Source of the DNA: Diplocarpon mali
Taxonomy: Eukaryota; Ascomycota; Leotiomycetes; Helotiales; Drepanopezizaceae
Assembly: GCA_024741835.1 (NCBI GenBank)
Contig: JAENRP010000066.1
Span: 118,360-182,359 of the forward strand
Direction of reading: 5' to 3'
DNA: 64,000 nt
Made by a program: the position numbers and the translations under genes. The notes beneath the pieces were generated by a model. That model ran no database searches and had not been told where the DNA came from. It saw only the letters and a list, made by a program, of their open reading frames with translations. Of the stretch, positions 30,171-39,804 are shown in pieces (positions within the stretch are counted from its first letter, which is position 1; each line of letters starts with the position of its first letter).

Positions 30171-31989
30171 ATGAGGCTTGGGGCAATCCAGGTCGTAATT
30201 AGCACAGCGGTCCTGCTCTGGTCATCGCCGTGCGACGCGCAACCCGGATTTCGCTCTTCGCACCTGGACATCTTCGACCACAGACATCGTCACCAAAAGC
30301 ACTCGCCGCGCACCGATGGAAGCGAGACGGGCTTGGAGAAGCGCTCGACATGCGAATTCCCCCAAGATGCTGGCCTGGTCGCTGTAACACCTGGCTCCAC
30401 GAATGGAGGCTGGGCTCAGAGTCCAGATATGGCCTGCACGGCCGGCAATTACTGCCCGTATGCTTGCCCCCCGGGACAGGTGATGGCCCAGTGGAATCCA
30501 AAGGCGACTTCCTACACGTACCCAATGTCGATGGTATGCTGCCAATCATTCACTCGGGGAGGGGGGGATCAGTTTGCTGACAAGGTATTCTAGGATGGCG
30601 GTCTGTACTGCGGCTCCGACGGCACGGTCAGTAAGCCGCTCCCGGATAGCCCGTACTGCGTTGATGGGGTGGGATCGGTCAGCGTCAAGAACAAGGTGGG
30701 AAGCGTCGTCGCTTTCTGTCAGACCGTCCTGCCTGGCGGCGAGTCGATGCTCATCCCAACACCAGTTCACAGCTCGGCCGATCTTGCAGTTCCTGGCCCC
30801 GACTACTGGTGCAGTACTGCCGCTCAGTATGCATCCCCGATTCATCTGAAAGAAAATCGCTAACCAGGCAAGTTTCTATGTGAACCCTCCAGGAGTCAGC
30901 CCCGACGATGGCTGCATCTGGGGAGATGAGTCCAAGCCGCATGGGAACTGGTCGCCATATGTAACCGGGGCCAATCAGGACTCTACCGGAAACACCTTCC
31001 TCAAGATTGGATGGAACCCAAAGTTCATCGAGACATCCAGCCTGACCAGCACCACGCCTTCCTTCGGCCTCGAGATTGCATGCGAAGGTTCTCGCTGCAC
31101 TGGGCTTCCATGCTCCATCGATCCGTCTAGCGGGAGTGTCGGCGCCGTCACGAGCTCCGACCAAGCCGTCGGAGCAGGAGGAGCGAGCTTCTGCGTCGTT
31201 ACCGTCCCCAAGGGAGAAAGTGCCAAAGTTGTTGTCTTCAAGTCCGGGTCCAGTTCCAGTTCCGATTCTGGCTCCTCTGACGTCTTGGATTCCTTGTCTC
31301 ATGCTGCGGCACAGCCCTACCCTGCCGATGAGCCTCCAACGTCCAAAGCGACTCCCAAGCCCACCCCAACGCCTAAGCCGACTCCTAAAATCATCTCAAC
31401 GCCTACTCCTACCCCGACTCCGAGCCCGACACCCACTCCGAGTCCAAGCTCCACGCTGGAATCATCTACAAGCACGACGTCGAAATATTCGTCATCGAGC
31501 TCTACCTCTTCGTCGTCTTTGTCATCTTCGTCGTCTTCGTCATCTTCGTCATCTTCGTCATCTTCGTCATCTTCGTCGTCTTCGTCGTCTTCGTCGTCTT
31601 CGTCATCTTCTTCGTCTTACTCTTCGTCTTCTTCATCATCTTCTTCCTCATCTTCATCTTCATCTTCATATTCGTTCTCATCCACCCGTTCGTCGAGTTC
31701 ATCCCGCACGACCTCATCGCCTTTTCCTTCTTTCTTCAACACAACCTCCGCTTACCCAACACGCCCAGCCCGCGTGCTTCACCAAAGCAAAAACATCACA
31801 GCCGTACGAAAGCCTTCTCCTACCGCCAAACCCGTGAACCCATTCGGCATGGTGCTTGGGGACAGTCAACCTGTCGAAACCCCCATCCCAATCGCAACGA
31901 AGCAGTCCAGCGCGCCGGAAGCACTCGTCGTCTCCTGGAGCACATTCAGCTTCGTTGTGCTGTCCGCCGCCGCCAGCTACATGCTGTGA
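30171..31989 (+). CDS. SUN-family (GH132) cell-wall protein, GPI anchored
   Basis: Exons 30171-30533, 30594-30826 and 30873-31989 (introns 60 and 46 nt) give 570 residues. A signal peptide covers 1-23, and a Kex2-like LEKR precedes the core. The Cys-rich SUN core follows: CEFPQDAGLVAVTPGS, NYCPYACPPGQVMAQW, DGGLYCGSDG, YWCSTAAHFYVNPPGVSPDD, GCIWGDESKPHGNWSPYVTG. Then come (P/T)-rich repeats, a tract of ~90 mostly serine residues, and a hydrophobic end (FSFVVLSAAASYML) fitting a GPI signal. SUN proteins act in wall remodelling and septation; glucanase activity is reported for some. The GPI tail is not typical of yeast SUN4-group proteins. Confidence 0.9.
31489..31679 (+). repeat. In-frame TCN/TCD microsatellite coding for serine
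   Basis: Runs of TCG, TCT and TCA triplets (often TCGTCTTCGTCATCT) encode an almost pure serine tract in the SUN protein. Interspersed codon choice means the tract is under length change by slippage but keeps its reading. It likely forms an O-glycosylated rod. Confidence 0.9.
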
Positions 31990-33679
31990 AGCCTCCGCGT
32001 CACCAAGAAGCTCACGACTTCGTTTTCGCCGTCCGTATTCCCGAGCCCCGTCACCTTTCTTTCTCCGGCACGCTATAGACCTCTACGAATTGGCCTGGGC
32101 GTTTTCCATACTACATTCTAATGCGTTTTGAAAACGATTAATGCGAACAGTCCCGCCCGAGACCTCGCGTTTGGAAATCTAGAGGCCCACCCACCTATCT
32201 GCGTCCTCAGTCGGCTAATTTTGGTCATCGTACATGCTTTTCCTATCGACATGAATACATGCCATATCCATTACTCCGTATCAGACTTATTCTTCTCTCG
32301 ACAAAATTGGCATACTCGAATATACTTCTCCGGCTGCACATAGTTGATCGTGTTCAAAAACTTGATGCGCGGTCCTCTGTGGCAACTGGACTGTACATTT
32401 TGCACACTGCATGACGACTTAGATGTTAGTTTTTCGGACTTAATACCTAGGTTCTGCTTTGTTGCGTTGCTTTCAAGTTCATTTGGATATTTATTGGATA
32501 CCTCTTCATGTTAAATAGACGGATAATTTCTTATCAGACTTTGGTTCGCCGGTCCGAACTTCTGCACACATTTCCTCGGGGTATCGATGGACTCGGAAAG
32601 GGAATACGGAATATCGGACGTTTCAAAGAGGCCAGGTGGATAGACGTGGGGCGGTCAAGGCGAGCATAAATAAGGTTCATTTGGACCGCTTTCTTTACGA
32701 ATTTCATGTACGTTTATGTGTGCCAGTTTATGAACATAAATTTGTTTTCTTTTCTCTCCGCTTGTGGTGGACTTGGTGGATTTGGGATATTTGCTCTGTG
32801 TATTGGAAACAATCTTTGGCTGGATGCGATGGGCAAGGGGAGCTTTACAATTCAGGTGTAGTATAATTTTTATCTAAATTAGCTGTTAGAGCTACAGTTG
32901 ATTGAAATTTGTGTCCAGTTTCTCTTCAGAACTTTGTGCCCAATCATCCAAATAATTGTATAAAAAACTATGTCAACTCGCAAAACATTGCAAAGACCGT
33001 CTTTCCATGAACCCCCACCACCTCAGGACAAACCACAAATGGCGAGTCATCAGCAGGAACACTAGCAGATATCAATATGATGACAACCTCTGCGACGAGT
33101 GCACGAGAACAACTTGTTAATACCATCTCGGTGTATATGCTTGGCTCGGTGCTGATTTATCACAGGGTTTTCGAGTTCCTTATTCCGGTCCCCAATCCCG
33201 GTTTCCCTGCAAAGCCTTCACGAGAGTTGAACATCTACGAGGTGACTATCCCCACGACCTGTTCTAAGCTACCTTTCCGATGCTCGATGAATCGCGGCGT
33301 GCGGCATGACGTGGAAGGATTGCAATGATCAGGTAAGAGTCGATTGAAATGAGTGCTATCTGAACGCATTGGCGCGTACTTCATCAAGAGGTAAGTGGCT
33401 CCATTAGCAAACTTTTTGTCGAGATTGGAGCGGAACGGGAACGGGCGAAGATATAAAATGGCTACAAGAGTAAAATCAAAAAGTATACAAGACAAGAAAG
33501 GGCAGAAAATAATGTGGCCATGCCGGTTCCCAGTCCGACTATGTTTCTCTCCGTCCTGTGACATCTCCCCATCCTGCGCGGCACCATTCGTCGGATGCTT
33601 TGAGCCCTGGAGTAATCCACAATTGCGAGCTACGCTAGCGGCCCACATTTCCGACAACTCTCGAAACCCCAGTCAGCAA
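31990..33679. other. Intergenic 1.7 kb, no gene seen
   Basis: It is the 3' flank of the SUN gene and 5' flank of the coiled-coil gene. The frame of the downstream gene is open from 33395, but that stretch includes a TATA box and reads unlike protein. The frame 33077-33328 has no motif. Confidence 0.5.
33452..33459 (+). promoter_or_regulatory. TATA box (TATAAAAT) of coiled-coil gene
   Basis: TATAAAAT lies ~220 bp upstream of the proposed ATG at 33680 in an otherwise mixed-composition stretch. Its position argues against starting translation at the earlier in-frame ATGs at 33395 and 33458. Confidence 0.4.
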
Positions 33680-35179
33680 ATGCATCAACGAGACCACAGC
33701 ACGCAGCAAAAACCCACAGAAACGCTAATACCACGATCGGATATGGCTGGCCAGGGTTTCCCGTTCACTAAATCTTCGCTCCCTGCTTCGCTACCATCTT
33801 TCAAAACAGCAGCCTCATACAACTGCCCAACTCCTAATTCCGCCACACCTGCCTCAAGGTCACGGGCCTCGAGCTCTATTGACGACAGGCAATACGAGAC
33901 GAGCCAGGGAATCAGAGCTCTGGAGACCAGCGATGATATGAGATCTCTTCGACTCACCCATCATGATTGTCTTCTCGAACCAGTCAGCAAGAAAGCCGGC
34001 AAGATGAAGCAGCAGATTACGAGGCTGACCAGCCTCGACCAAGGGCGGGCCAGTCAGATCGTCGCCCTGGAGAACAAAATAAATGAGCAATCGTGTGCTG
34101 GAAGCACGGCGGAAGTTGTTGACGATGCACAAAGGGCGCGGATCGATGAAATCCAACTTAAGGTTGATATGACTACTCAGGTTACTGTAGACGCGGCTGT
34201 GCTTTTGAAGCAAAACAACAAGGATATCGAGCAATTTGAGTCGAAACACAGTCTTCATGAGCTTTTGATAGCGAAGCTGGAGGAGGCCAGAGCAGAGCAT
34301 TTGATTATTATCAACGATCTTGGCACAAAGTACAATGATCTGAACGACGCTGTTCACCTTCTTGAACAGCGCAGCCACACTATTTCCGAAGCCTCTCAGG
34401 ACCATGACGTTGTCAAATCTCATATCACCCGTCTCAAGCAAGCTCATGGTGATATTCTCGCGGCTCATAGTATAATGCTCCAAAACCACGTCATGCTGAA
34501 CGACAGGCTCAAGTCTGTCGAGCAGCGAGACAATGCCCTTGCAGCTCAGCTCTATGATGCCGCCGCCATGGAGTCCCGAATGAGTGATATCGAGCTCTCC
34601 GGAAGCGATGCTCTGGCTGCGGCTGAGGTTTTACAGAACGATCACTTGGATCTACGCAGCAGAATTTTCCGGTTAGAAGAACGAGACCATGAGCAGCTGA
34701 ATGGTCAGCTGGAGGCCATCAAGAAGGACAATTACAGGCAACTTAGTCGCATAAACACCGTGCAAGAGTCTACAGCCTCAGTTACAGAATCCATTAAGGC
34801 CTTGGAGGAGCAATACTCTGCACAAGCCCGGCATATCGAACTACTCACCAAGAAAGCAAAGAAATCAAGCGACTGGGTCAAATACCTCACGGAAGTGACA
34901 AATACACAGAAAGATCTGATCGACAGTTTGCAACTGAAGTTGGAGCAGCAAAAAGTGAGTGGGACGCAGTTCAAGCTGGATATCGAGAGCAGGATCGAAC
35001 AGTTGATGAGTGGGAATCAGAAGAGAGAGGATGCTATGATAGAAAGAATCAAGGCGCTTGAGAATAAGACAAGCTTAAGACTTGCGAGTCCGTATGCGCA
35101 GCCGAAGAGTGCGGGCTTGAATGCTAGGAGCGAGGGGGTGGGAACGTCCTCTACGAGGAAGAAACCTAGGAAGTTTTGA
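33680..35179 (+). CDS. Coiled-coil protein of unknown function
   Basis: A single exon gives 499 residues from ATG 33680 (MHQRDHSTQQ); an ATG at 33743 (MAGQGFPFTK) is a fair alternative, and earlier in-frame ATGs precede the likely promoter. After a Ser/Pro-rich head, residues ~95-460 are almost continuous heptad-rich helix (for example LKQAHGDILAAHSIMLQNHV, IKALEEQYSAQARHIELLTK), with a basic tail ending RKKPRKF. There is no signal peptide, membrane span or catalytic motif. A structural or scaffold role is likely on composition only; no family is recognised. Confidence 0.7.
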   Translation: MHQRDHSTQQKPTETLIPRSDMAGQGFPFTKSSLPASLPSFKTAASYNCPTPNSATPASRSRASSSIDDRQYETSQGIRALETSDDMRSLRLTHHDCLLEPVSKKAGKMKQQITRLTSLDQGRASQIVALENKINEQSCAGSTAEVVDDAQRARIDEIQLKVDMTTQVTVDAAVLLKQNNKDIEQFESKHSLHELLIAKLEEARAEHLIIINDLGTKYNDLNDAVHLLEQRSHTISEASQDHDVVKSHITRLKQAHGDILAAHSIMLQNHVMLNDRLKSVEQRDNALAAQLYDAAAMESRMSDIELSGSDALAAAEVLQNDHLDLRSRIFRLEERDHEQLNGQLEAIKKDNYRQLSRINTVQESTASVTESIKALEEQYSAQARHIELLTKKAKKSSDWVKYLTEVTNTQKDLIDSLQLKLEQQKVSGTQFKLDIESRIEQLMSGNQKREDAMIERIKALENKTSLRLASPYAQPKSAGLNARSEGVGTSSTRKKPRKF

Positions 35180-36983
35180 GAGCTTCTATACTCGGTACTG
35201 GTGTCTTGGTATATGACAGGGGCGTTGTGCATTACTTTTGGGCTCTGTGTGACGAGAACGACTGGATTGATATTTGGCGTTGCTCGGCATGTGGATTGGA
35301 GTATTTAAAACAGTGGCTTCTGCCTACCAGTGGAAACCGAAAGGCTGAGATTTCTGGCTGTACATAGCGTGGCATCAAGAATCTCTAGCTGCGGGCACGC
35401 TCCGCAAGATCTCTCGCAGCATTGGTAATATCGTTGCTCAAGCCCGGTCTTCAGTGTTCTTTTGCACCGCACCTCAGCTCCCAGTTTCCAACATCTTATG
35501 TCGCCAGTGTTCAGCCGAGATCTTTCATCTCACGGCACACCTCCATATCAGCAGCACATTTATATCACGTGACCTTGGCACACTAGCCTCTGTGCACTCG
35601 TCGCGCCACTTGTAAGGATGCTGGCGCTTGAAGCTGTTAGAATATACAAGGATTGTGCTTATGTAATCGTAGCTTGTATATAGCTCCTGCAGCTCCATGG
35701 AACTTGGAATCTACCCCTTTAGATTCTATCAGAAGCGAAGAGGTTGATTTCCGCGTGCCGAGCGGAGAGATGTTTGATTGCCCGTCGTAGGGCTTTTGGA
35801 TGTACACTTCCTGGAACCTTATAAAAGGCGCATTATCTGTAGTTGGTCGGAAATGCGCATCGGGCGGTTTCTATGGCGTCCGAGAGGAAGTGTCTTGACC
35901 TTTGTTGAAAGCTGGTTTGTAAACTCCGGGCGACGGATGCAGGTATTTTATCATAATGATAGCAGGTTCAGCGGACTGGAGTCTGCACGGGGGAATCTAC
36001 GTCTGGCGCGAGGTCAGGGCGGATGTCTCGACCACCCAAGGTAATGGAAGATATGGCTGTGCTTGAACGGCAAGACGATAATTTGTTCATGTCTGCCGTA
36101 AGATGCTTCAGTTGTCACCAGGCTTCTGGCCAACAGCTTCGGCAACTTTTAACATCACGTCAACTCGCCTATCACAGAAATTGGGAAACAGAAACACCAG
36201 ATTCCAGCATTCGCTAGGTGTTCTTCCATTTTCGGATCCTATGAGTCGTGGCCTAGCATTTGGCAGCCAGATGCTAGCTGGCGATGGAGTGAGAACCCGC
36301 GGTGTGTAGCCTGCTGGTCATCGCACCTCTCGTGCCTTGCAGTGTCCGAATGATAGCGGATGACTGCTCTGACCCTTACACGAAAATCAATCGACTCCAG
36401 ACTTGAGTCCTTGACGTAGCTCACAAATACATGCTGCTAATTGCACCACACAGGCAAAATTATCGTCGAGGGTGGTCTGATTTGGATGATGGGTTCGTTT
36501 TTTGGCTCAACAACCTTCGAGTTGGTCTTGCACACATACCCGAACTTTCATGGAATATGGACGGGTGAGCTGAAGATTACAGCGCCACCAAACGCAGACC
36601 TCAATAAAACTCTCGTGGCGGTAATCGTAGCCGCCAACCTCAACTGAACTGGAGCAGTGATGCCTCGCCGGAAAAAAAAAAAGAAAAATCAAACACTTAT
36701 CGATGAATTCGCGAAATTCAAACTCGAGGGGTGAAGTCCGGAGCTTGAAATATCGATCAAGAACCTAAAGTAATATCCTACCCGATGCATCTCATCTTCG
36801 AGTTTTGGCTTGGAGTAATTCCAATATTCAGCCTCAATTCCTATTTCGGACGAGACAAGCCCTCGTGGCTTCGCAGCTGAACATTACCTTGTCGCGCGCA
36901 TCATATATTGCACTTTCCTTTCTTTCCTAGTATTTAACTTCTTTTCGCCGAACAGTACCAGCAAAGATCCTCAATTGTCAAGA
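35180..36983. other. Intergenic 1.8 kb with one MITE-A
   Basis: It contains a degraded MITE-A copy at 35635-35731. A small plus-strand frame at 36441-36647 is not supported as a gene. Poly-A at 36672-36683. The rest shows nothing recognisable. Confidence 0.5.
35635..35731 (-). mobile_element. MITE-A copy 3 (degraded, ~97 bp)
   Basis: Read on the minus strand it begins TGATAGAATCTAAAGGGGTA and ends CCTTGTATATTCTAACA, matching both ends of MITE-A and the GTAGATTC and ATATACAAG blocks between, with deletions in the middle. Immediate flanks are GAAGC on both sides, a possible 5 bp target duplication that supports these boundaries. Confidence 0.7.
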
Positions 36984-37786
36984 ATGAAGTCAACGATTCT
37001 CATTCTCCTGACCTTTCCGGCTTCAGTATTTGCCCAGACAATAACACACATCACCCAACTCTCCATCTACACAGACCTTCCTCTCTGCCTGGGCACGGCG
37101 GTCGATCTTGTGTACGAGGATCTACGCACCAGCGCATGTCCGCAAACAAACCCAAGCAGTGCAGCGAGTTGTCTCTGTCTAAAGACTGTCAACTCGCAAG
37201 CCATCTCCATGTCGATGTCTATCTATGCGATGATTATGTGCGCAGGAAGTAGTGGGACTTCGGAGGGTCAGGAGAATTTGTCGAGTGGCTTGGCTGTGTT
37301 TTCCGAATACTGTACAGAGGCCTTGGGAAACGGGATGCAGGTCACGAGCACGCAGGAGGCACAGATACCAGCGCAGACAGGTGCAGGGAGGACGACAAAT
37401 AGTACGTAAATACATATGGCGAAGTACTGGTCTGGTCATCTTCCTCGCCAATTCACTCACCATAGACAACTTCTGACATGCTATCATCTTAAGCACCAAT
37501 TGCCACTAGCATAAGCACAACAAAGCAAAACAACTCGCCAGCTTCGTCACCAGCCTCCTTGTCCTCGGTCTCATCTTCTTCATCGACGTCTACCGGCCTC
37601 AGTCTCGCCGAAAAGATTGCCATCGGCGTTTCGATACCTGCTACATTGGCTGCAGTTATAGGTGCCTATTTCGCATGGAAACAACACACAAGAGAGAAGA
37701 AGAAGGCTCAGCTTGCTGCACATTTTGTTCCCGGTCCATTGCGTTACCCAGCCCCGCGGCCTACTGGCCAGCTTACTTCTCAGTAG
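36984..37786 (+). CDS. Cysteine-rich secreted-head, single-pass membrane protein
   Basis: Exons 36984-37401 and 37494-37786 (intron 92 nt) give 236 residues. The signal peptide is MKSTILILLTFPASVFAQ. The extracellular part (to ~residue 130) has six cysteines (LPLCLG, SACPQ, SCLCL, MCAGS, EYCTEA), a compact pattern like CFEM-related surface domains but without the exact CFEM consensus. A Ser/Thr-rich stalk leads to a membrane helix (IAIGVSIPATLAAVIGAYFA) followed by WKQHTREKKK as a stop-transfer signal and a short tail. A type I topology with cell-surface sensing or adhesion is plausible, but only from architecture. Confidence 0.75.
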
Positions 37787-39236
37787 AGGGACGTCGGTGC
37801 AGGTGAGTCGGACATGTGAGATATGCTTGCGAAAACAGCATCAACAGGCAGCTAAATTTCAACACCTTCTGGGCTCGTTTCAGGTCTCCGGAAAGAACGT
37901 CAAGACATCCCAAGCCAGGTTGGTAATTTAAACAGGCCAGAACTACTCTTCCATGGTTATGAGCTGCAAGCTTACTGTCTGGACAGCATGGTGGTACTGT
38001 TAGTACTGAGCTTTGGGACAGCAACCGGGACGCAGAACAGGGGAAACGGATAATTATGGTCTTTAGCATTGCCGATGCACTGTACAAATGGGGTCTGAGA
38101 GAACTCGAAAGGAAAATCTTGTCCGGCAATCCGACAGGGTAGTCTCGAGGCGCCACGTTTGGATACCTTATTGAGCAAAAGCTGCGTCCCCAATCAGGAT
38201 TTGTTTAAACTATTGAGGCCTCTCGACGGCGTCACCAACGCCTGGAACAATTCCTTTGCTGCAACGAGAACCTTGATTTCAGACCCGGCGATGTTGTAAC
38301 CCGAATGTCTTCCTGGCTGCAAAATATCTTATGGTTTTCGCCCAACACGGCTGATTATTATAATCTTACAGACCAGGACCGCAGGAGCTATGCTGTGTTG
38401 ACATCTGTACATTCATAAACATCGGTGTTTAGACGAACGGCCGCAGTCTGGTTCTCAGAGCTACTAAATTCTTGAAGATAATTATTATTTCGACAAGAGA
38501 TAGTGATGAGCGGTCTCGCCCAAGGAAATCCAGTGGCTGAGTAGATAAGTCTCATGCTAGTAGAACTTGAAAGTAGAAGGGATCTATAAAAGCGGCACTA
38601 TGAATTTTTCGCTTCAAAGCTTCAATTGAGTTTTAGCTTTAATCGCCTTAGGGTTTGACATTTTAATGTCGAAAGGACTTGATCCCGCTTTGCAGGTTCC
38701 TTACTGTAGACCTGTAAAGTACTTGCATATTCGTGAGAGTATTCGTAAGAGATACTGTGTATGTTAGGTCGTCGTCTTCTCTAGTCTTCTTATGCTATAA
38801 GCACCATTTCGTATCTCGTACATTCTATTTATACGTAAATTTAGAGTTAGGGAGCTTTTAATTGTCGATCGATCGTTTGAAGTTATTAATCTTAGTCGAA
38901 TTTTTATTAGATAACTATACTTATTAATATTTTTATTAGATCCCTCGATTTCTACTCTAAAAATTAGCGACCAAATATCGATTTATAATTAGGTGTATTC
39001 CTTACACGCGACCCTTTACGAAAACACCTATTTTAGGAGACGCACGGACTAGAATAAGGAATTGATTAGGCATACACGTAGTACGGATACATCCGTAGCT
39101 ATATTAAATCTTGACAGCTATTCATAAAATACTTTATATTAAAGGCTCAATTTGAAAGTCAAGGATCTTTACAATTAGAGTATAGTATACGTAATAAGCT
39201 ATAGCTATCATACCGCTTAGCGAAACGAAATTCTTG

Positions 39237-39244
39237 TATAAAAT
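39237..39244 (+). promoter_or_regulatory. TATA box (TATAAAAT) of small secreted protein gene
   Basis: It lies 120 bp before the ATG in a setting where a strong, inducible promoter is expected for a secreted effector-like gene. Assignment rests on motif and spacing. Confidence 0.5.
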
Positions 39245-39270
39245 CCCAAATTCTCTATCAACATCAAACC

Positions 39271-39330
39271 ATTCTCATCATCATTAACAATCAACTTTCA
39301 ATTCTCACCATCATTAACAATCAACCACTA
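39271..39330 (+). repeat. 30 bp tandem duplication in the probable 5' UTR
   Basis: Two adjacent 30 bp units (39271-39300, 39301-39330) share ATTCTCA, then CATCATTAACAATCAAC, differing at few positions near the end. It lies between the TATA box and start codon of the small secreted protein, so it is probably transcribed. Confidence 0.85.
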
Positions 39331-39363
39331 AGTCTCTCTTAAGTACTAAGCATCTTTGCCAAA

Positions 39364-39804
39364 ATGCAGTCTGTTAACACTCTGTTCATCGCCCTCTTTA
39401 CTGCTGCAATCGCTTCTGCAGTAGACCCTACAGTCGAATTCATGAATGTACCACAACAACGCCGAGCTGAGGTTACTATTCCCCTTAACGTTAATACAAG
39501 CCTTTCAACAGCTCTTCAAGGAACCCCAATTCAATATGGAGACCATTACTTAGCGACATGGGTTGCCCCCTTGCGTAATTTCGAAGATATTACATGCAAT
39601 ATAACCTTCCCTGATATCGATAACAGATTCTTTATTATCCATTCGAGCAAGCCATGGACTAGCCTTACAGTAGGCCAAAATACTATAGAACTCGATGATG
39701 GTATAATTAGATGCGAGTCATCTCAAGAAGACGAGAATACGAACCAGGCTACGGATATGAAGAATATGCCCCTGGACGAGGACTTTGACGCGGACGCTAA
39801 CTAA
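39364..39804 (+). CDS. Small secreted protein, effector candidate
   Basis: A single exon gives 146 residues. The signal peptide is MQSVNTLFIALFTAAIASA. The mature part of ~127 residues is probably beta-rich (EVTIPLNVNTSLSTAL, HYLATWVAPL, SLTVGQNTIELDDG), has two cysteines (ITCNITF, IIRCESS) that could form one disulfide, and ends in a very acidic tail (LDEDFDADAN). The start context is CAAAATG. It is the only gene in ~5 kb of AT-rich DNA on both sides. I recognise no family; small size, secretion and genomic isolation fit effector candidates, which is an inference. Confidence 0.75.
   Translation: MQSVNTLFIALFTAAIASAVDPTVEFMNVPQQRRAEVTIPLNVNTSLSTALQGTPIQYGDHYLATWVAPLRNFEDITCNITFPDIDNRFFIIHSSKPWTSLTVGQNTIELDDGIIRCESSQEDENTNQATDMKNMPLDEDFDADAN

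Larger units (their letters stand above)
37787..39363. other. AT-rich spacer upstream of small secreted protein gene
   Basis: It becomes strongly AT-rich from ~38450 and has no coding frame worth reporting. It ends in a TATA box (39237) and a 30 bp tandem duplication (39271-39330). The composition suggests an old repeat-derived tract, possibly mutated by RIP, but no element can be named. Confidence 0.5.

Noticed and set aside
36441..36647. 68-residue plus-strand frame with a hydrophobic middle
   Set aside because: Too short and without flanking exons or a recognisable fold; left as intergenic.
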